The notes under the pieces were generated by a model. That model made no database searches. It had not been told where the DNA came from and saw nothing but the letters and a program-made list of their open reading frames with translations. A DNA stretch of 64,000 nt from Nitrosospira briensis C-128 (GTDB lineage: Bacteria; Pseudomonadota; Gammaproteobacteria; Burkholderiales; Nitrosomonadaceae). Made by a program: the position numbers and the translations under genes. The stretch lies in NCBI RefSeq assembly GCF_000619905.2, contig NZ_CP012371.1, forward strand, positions 3,121,942-3,185,941, written 5' to 3'. Below are positions 62,142-64,000 of the stretch, piece after piece. How positions within the stretch are numbered: the first letter of the stretch is position 1; each line of letters begins with the position of its first letter.

Positions 62142-63851
62142 TCAATGCGCCTGCACCACGATGGAAAGCACTTCGGCTTTTGCTCCCATAACATGGATTG
62201 CCGCAGCACCGGGCGCAGCCACCTGTTCCGGCACCACCTGGATGTTCACCGGCACATCGGCCTTGAGGAGGTTACCTGCTTGCATCGCGGCAAGCGCACC
62301 CGACAATGGTATGGTGAAGGTGACAGGCCCATGCATGACGTGGTGCCCGAACATCGAGAGCGTACCGGCATAATGCGGGCTTGATGGACCGATTTTAGCC
62401 GCGCCGGCAGGTGCATTGACCAGAACGGCGAAATCATGACCATGCGCCAGTGGCGGCAGCGCGATTGTCACCTGTGCAAACAGCCTGGGCGCCTCCGGTT
62501 GCATCCTTGCCTGGAGCAGCGCGGATGGAATTGTCACGGCACCGATTGCCGGCTGTGTCGTGCTTATCGACGATTGGGAAATCTGCGCACTGAACCGTTC
62601 GGCCTGAGTGACGGCAACACTGGCCGCAGGCGCCGCCAGCGTCATCGGCACAACCTGCTCACCCGATCCCGGCTGATAATCGTAGTTGAAATCCCCAATC
62701 GTGGCATAGTCGCCGGCGATCCTTTTGGTTACCGGTTGTCCTTTCGAATCGACAAAGAACAGGAATGGCTCCGATGACCACGCCTGAAGATCCGAACCTT
62801 CAGGCAAAACGGGATATCCGCGTGCCTGTTGCTTCCGGGTCCAAACGTCCCACAGCCTGTCGATATTCGCATGGTGGAGGAAAAAGAGCGGGTCGATGGG
62901 CGACAGGTTGGCTTGCATGAAGCCGCCGCTATTGGTGGTTCTGCCGGATGGATCGGTAAAGATGCCGCCTACGCAATTATGAACCCTGTTGTGCGGCTGG
63001 CCTTCCAGAACGCCGAATCCGGTCAACCCGCTGTGACCCATCGTTTTTGGACTGGCGAAGGTGAGGAAATCCCGCGGCGCGAGCGCGTCCAGCAAGGTCT
63101 GCAGGGAAACGGCTTTTGCCGTTTTCTCGTCGAGCCCCGGCTTTTCTTTTGTCAGGCCGCGGGCATGGGCCAGGTCGAAAAAGAACTGACCCCTTGGGTC
63201 ATCGATAATGTCGAACCAGAGGTCTTCGGGGACGCGAATTCCGCGCGCGAGTAGCTGACCGTATTGCGTCTCGTCATCGAATTCTCCATTGGGTTTGTAA
63301 CTGCGTTTCCAGTAGCTCGCCTTCGCTACTGCATCCCCGAAGCGAACCCGGAATTCCCGGTATTGTGCGATATAGGCGGGATTAGACGGCGTCAGCACAT
63401 CCTCGAACATGATCGAGGGCACACTCGGCCGGAACGGATTTCTCGGATCCGTATTTTCGCTCCAGTCCCAATAGGGAAGCGCAAAGCGCGGGTCGCCACT
63501 AAGCTCGCGGCATATCTGTTCGAACCAGCCGATATAGCCGCGATGCCATACCAGAAACCACCAATTGCCGTGCGGGCAATCCATGGTGTGAGTGAGCGCG
63601 ATACGATACCAGTTACGCGGATCGGTTGGCGGAAGCGCGAGCATCGCCCGGATTGCCTTCTTATAGCTCTCGATATTACGCCGCGCATCGGGATTCAGGA
63701 CATTCAGGCGTCGATACTTTGCCGTCCCCTGCGCATGAAGCGAGCTGAACGGAAGCGTGGCGCTGCCTACGGTAGCGGCGGCGGCAGCCGCTGTTTTTAG
63801 AAACGCGCGGCGAGACATGGTTGATGACTGCAATTTGTTATTTTGCGACAC
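62142..63851 (-). CDS. Tat-exported tyrosinase/polyphenol oxidase
   Basis: The 569-residue protein has a twin-arginine signal (SRRAFLK, Ala-rich core). Its tyrosinase copper domain has CuA His (HTMDCPHG, FLVWHRGYIGW; about 88, 94, 103) and CuB His (QPHNRVHN and LHHANIDRLW; about 287, 291, 327). Two copper ions oxidise phenols to quinones. The C-terminal about 180 residues form a beta-rich region with a HGHDF patch. I prefer GTG 63851 (GAGG upstream); another GTG at 63890 with GGAGG three bases away would add 13 residues. Its lipoprotein neighbour is co-transcribed. Related copper enzymes are known in ammonia oxidisers. Confidence 0.9.
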   Translation of the reverse strand: MSQNNKLQSSTMSRRAFLKTAAAAAATVGSATLPFSSLHAQGTAKYRRLNVLNPDARRNIESYKKAIRAMLALPPTDPRNWYRIALTHTMDCPHGNWWFLVWHRGYIGWFEQICRELSGDPRFALPYWDWSENTDPRNPFRPSVPSIMFEDVLTPSNPAYIAQYREFRVRFGDAVAKASYWKRSYKPNGEFDDETQYGQLLARGIRVPEDLWFDIIDDPRGQFFFDLAHARGLTKEKPGLDEKTAKAVSLQTLLDALAPRDFLTFASPKTMGHSGLTGFGVLEGQPHNRVHNCVGGIFTDPSGRTTNSGGFMQANLSPIDPLFFLHHANIDRLWDVWTRKQQARGYPVLPEGSDLQAWSSEPFLFFVDSKGQPVTKRIAGDYATIGDFNYDYQPGSGEQVVPMTLAAPAASVAVTQAERFSAQISQSSISTTQPAIGAVTIPSALLQARMQPEAPRLFAQVTIALPPLAHGHDFAVLVNAPAGAAKIGPSSPHYAGTLSMFGHHVMHGPVTFTIPLSGALAAMQAGNLLKADVPVNIQVVPEQVAAPGAAAIHVMGAKAEVLSIVVQAH

Positions 63852-64000
63852 GAAAACCTCATTATGGTTGGAATTGAATATCGAGTGCACCTGCCTCCAC
63901 GCCTGCTGTCAGCCTGCGTTAACCGGGAGTTGATAATTTTTCTGGAACGCTCCGGTTATTGCCGACGCCTGGGAGTGGGATCTCCAGAAAGCGCATAGCA

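Overview
This window looks like a chromosomal segment of a Gram-negative betaproteobacterium. Lipoproteins, a BamC homologue, a TonB-dependent receptor, a Tat-exported tyrosinase and two PEP-CTERM (exosortase-sorted) proteins all point to a diderm envelope. The alaA-hom-thrC order, the PEP-CTERM style and the overall protein sequence resemble Nitrosospira/Nitrosomonas-type ammonia oxidisers. That assignment is inferred from family resemblance; no rRNA or ammonia-oxidation gene lies in the window. Coding density is moderate, with many gene relics, three copies of a REP-like palindrome and two copies of a MITE-like repeat.

Layout. 0-3.4 kb: start of umuD, a divergent SRAP gene with an AUA start, a Sel1-repeat protein, a PEP-CTERM protein and IS5 debris. 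3.4-8 kb: two unknown membrane proteins on the minus strand. 8.3-10.7 kb: orphan terminator, REP-like element, and a minus-strand group of class I aldolase, CrcB and DUF190. 10.7-15.1 kb: an unknown 717-residue membrane protein and a LapD-like degenerate GGDEF/EAL receptor. 15.3-24 kb: repeat, histone-deacetylase-family hydrolase, then a periplasmic-binding protein coupled to a large hybrid histidine kinase and a REC-EAL phosphodiesterase. 24.2-26.7 kb: a TetR regulator and a TPR protein whose promoters share an operator palindrome. 26.9-31.8 kb: Mth938-like protein, alaA, hom, thrC. 32-35.3 kb: antiporter, carboxylate-amine ligase and glutamine amidotransferase.

36-43.3 kb is a decaying accessory region: a phospholipase D lipoprotein behind a 34-codon ORF, an RHS relic, a membrane protein carrying an archaemetzincin-like domain without its zinc motif, an IS21 helper relic, an anti-phage dCTP-deaminase-type gene with a frameshifted partner, an IS3 relic and several frameshifted genes. 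43.3-50.2 kb holds a second ribosomal protein S4 gene facing a Fur-box promoter that reads into a PEP-CTERM protein, a TonB receptor, a small ORF and a secreted protein built from four CbiX/chelatase-like units. I consider this the best candidate for an undescribed system, probably for acquiring metal or tetrapyrrole. 50.2-64 kb: a toxin with a broken antitoxin, nadC, an FMN glutamate-synthase-like protein, a SnoaL-like protein, clpB, small membrane proteins, cspA, the second MITE-like copy, dapA-bamC, and a tyrosinase with a lipoprotein.

All functions are read from sequence motifs. Many of the frameshifts could be sequencing errors and need read-level confirmation.
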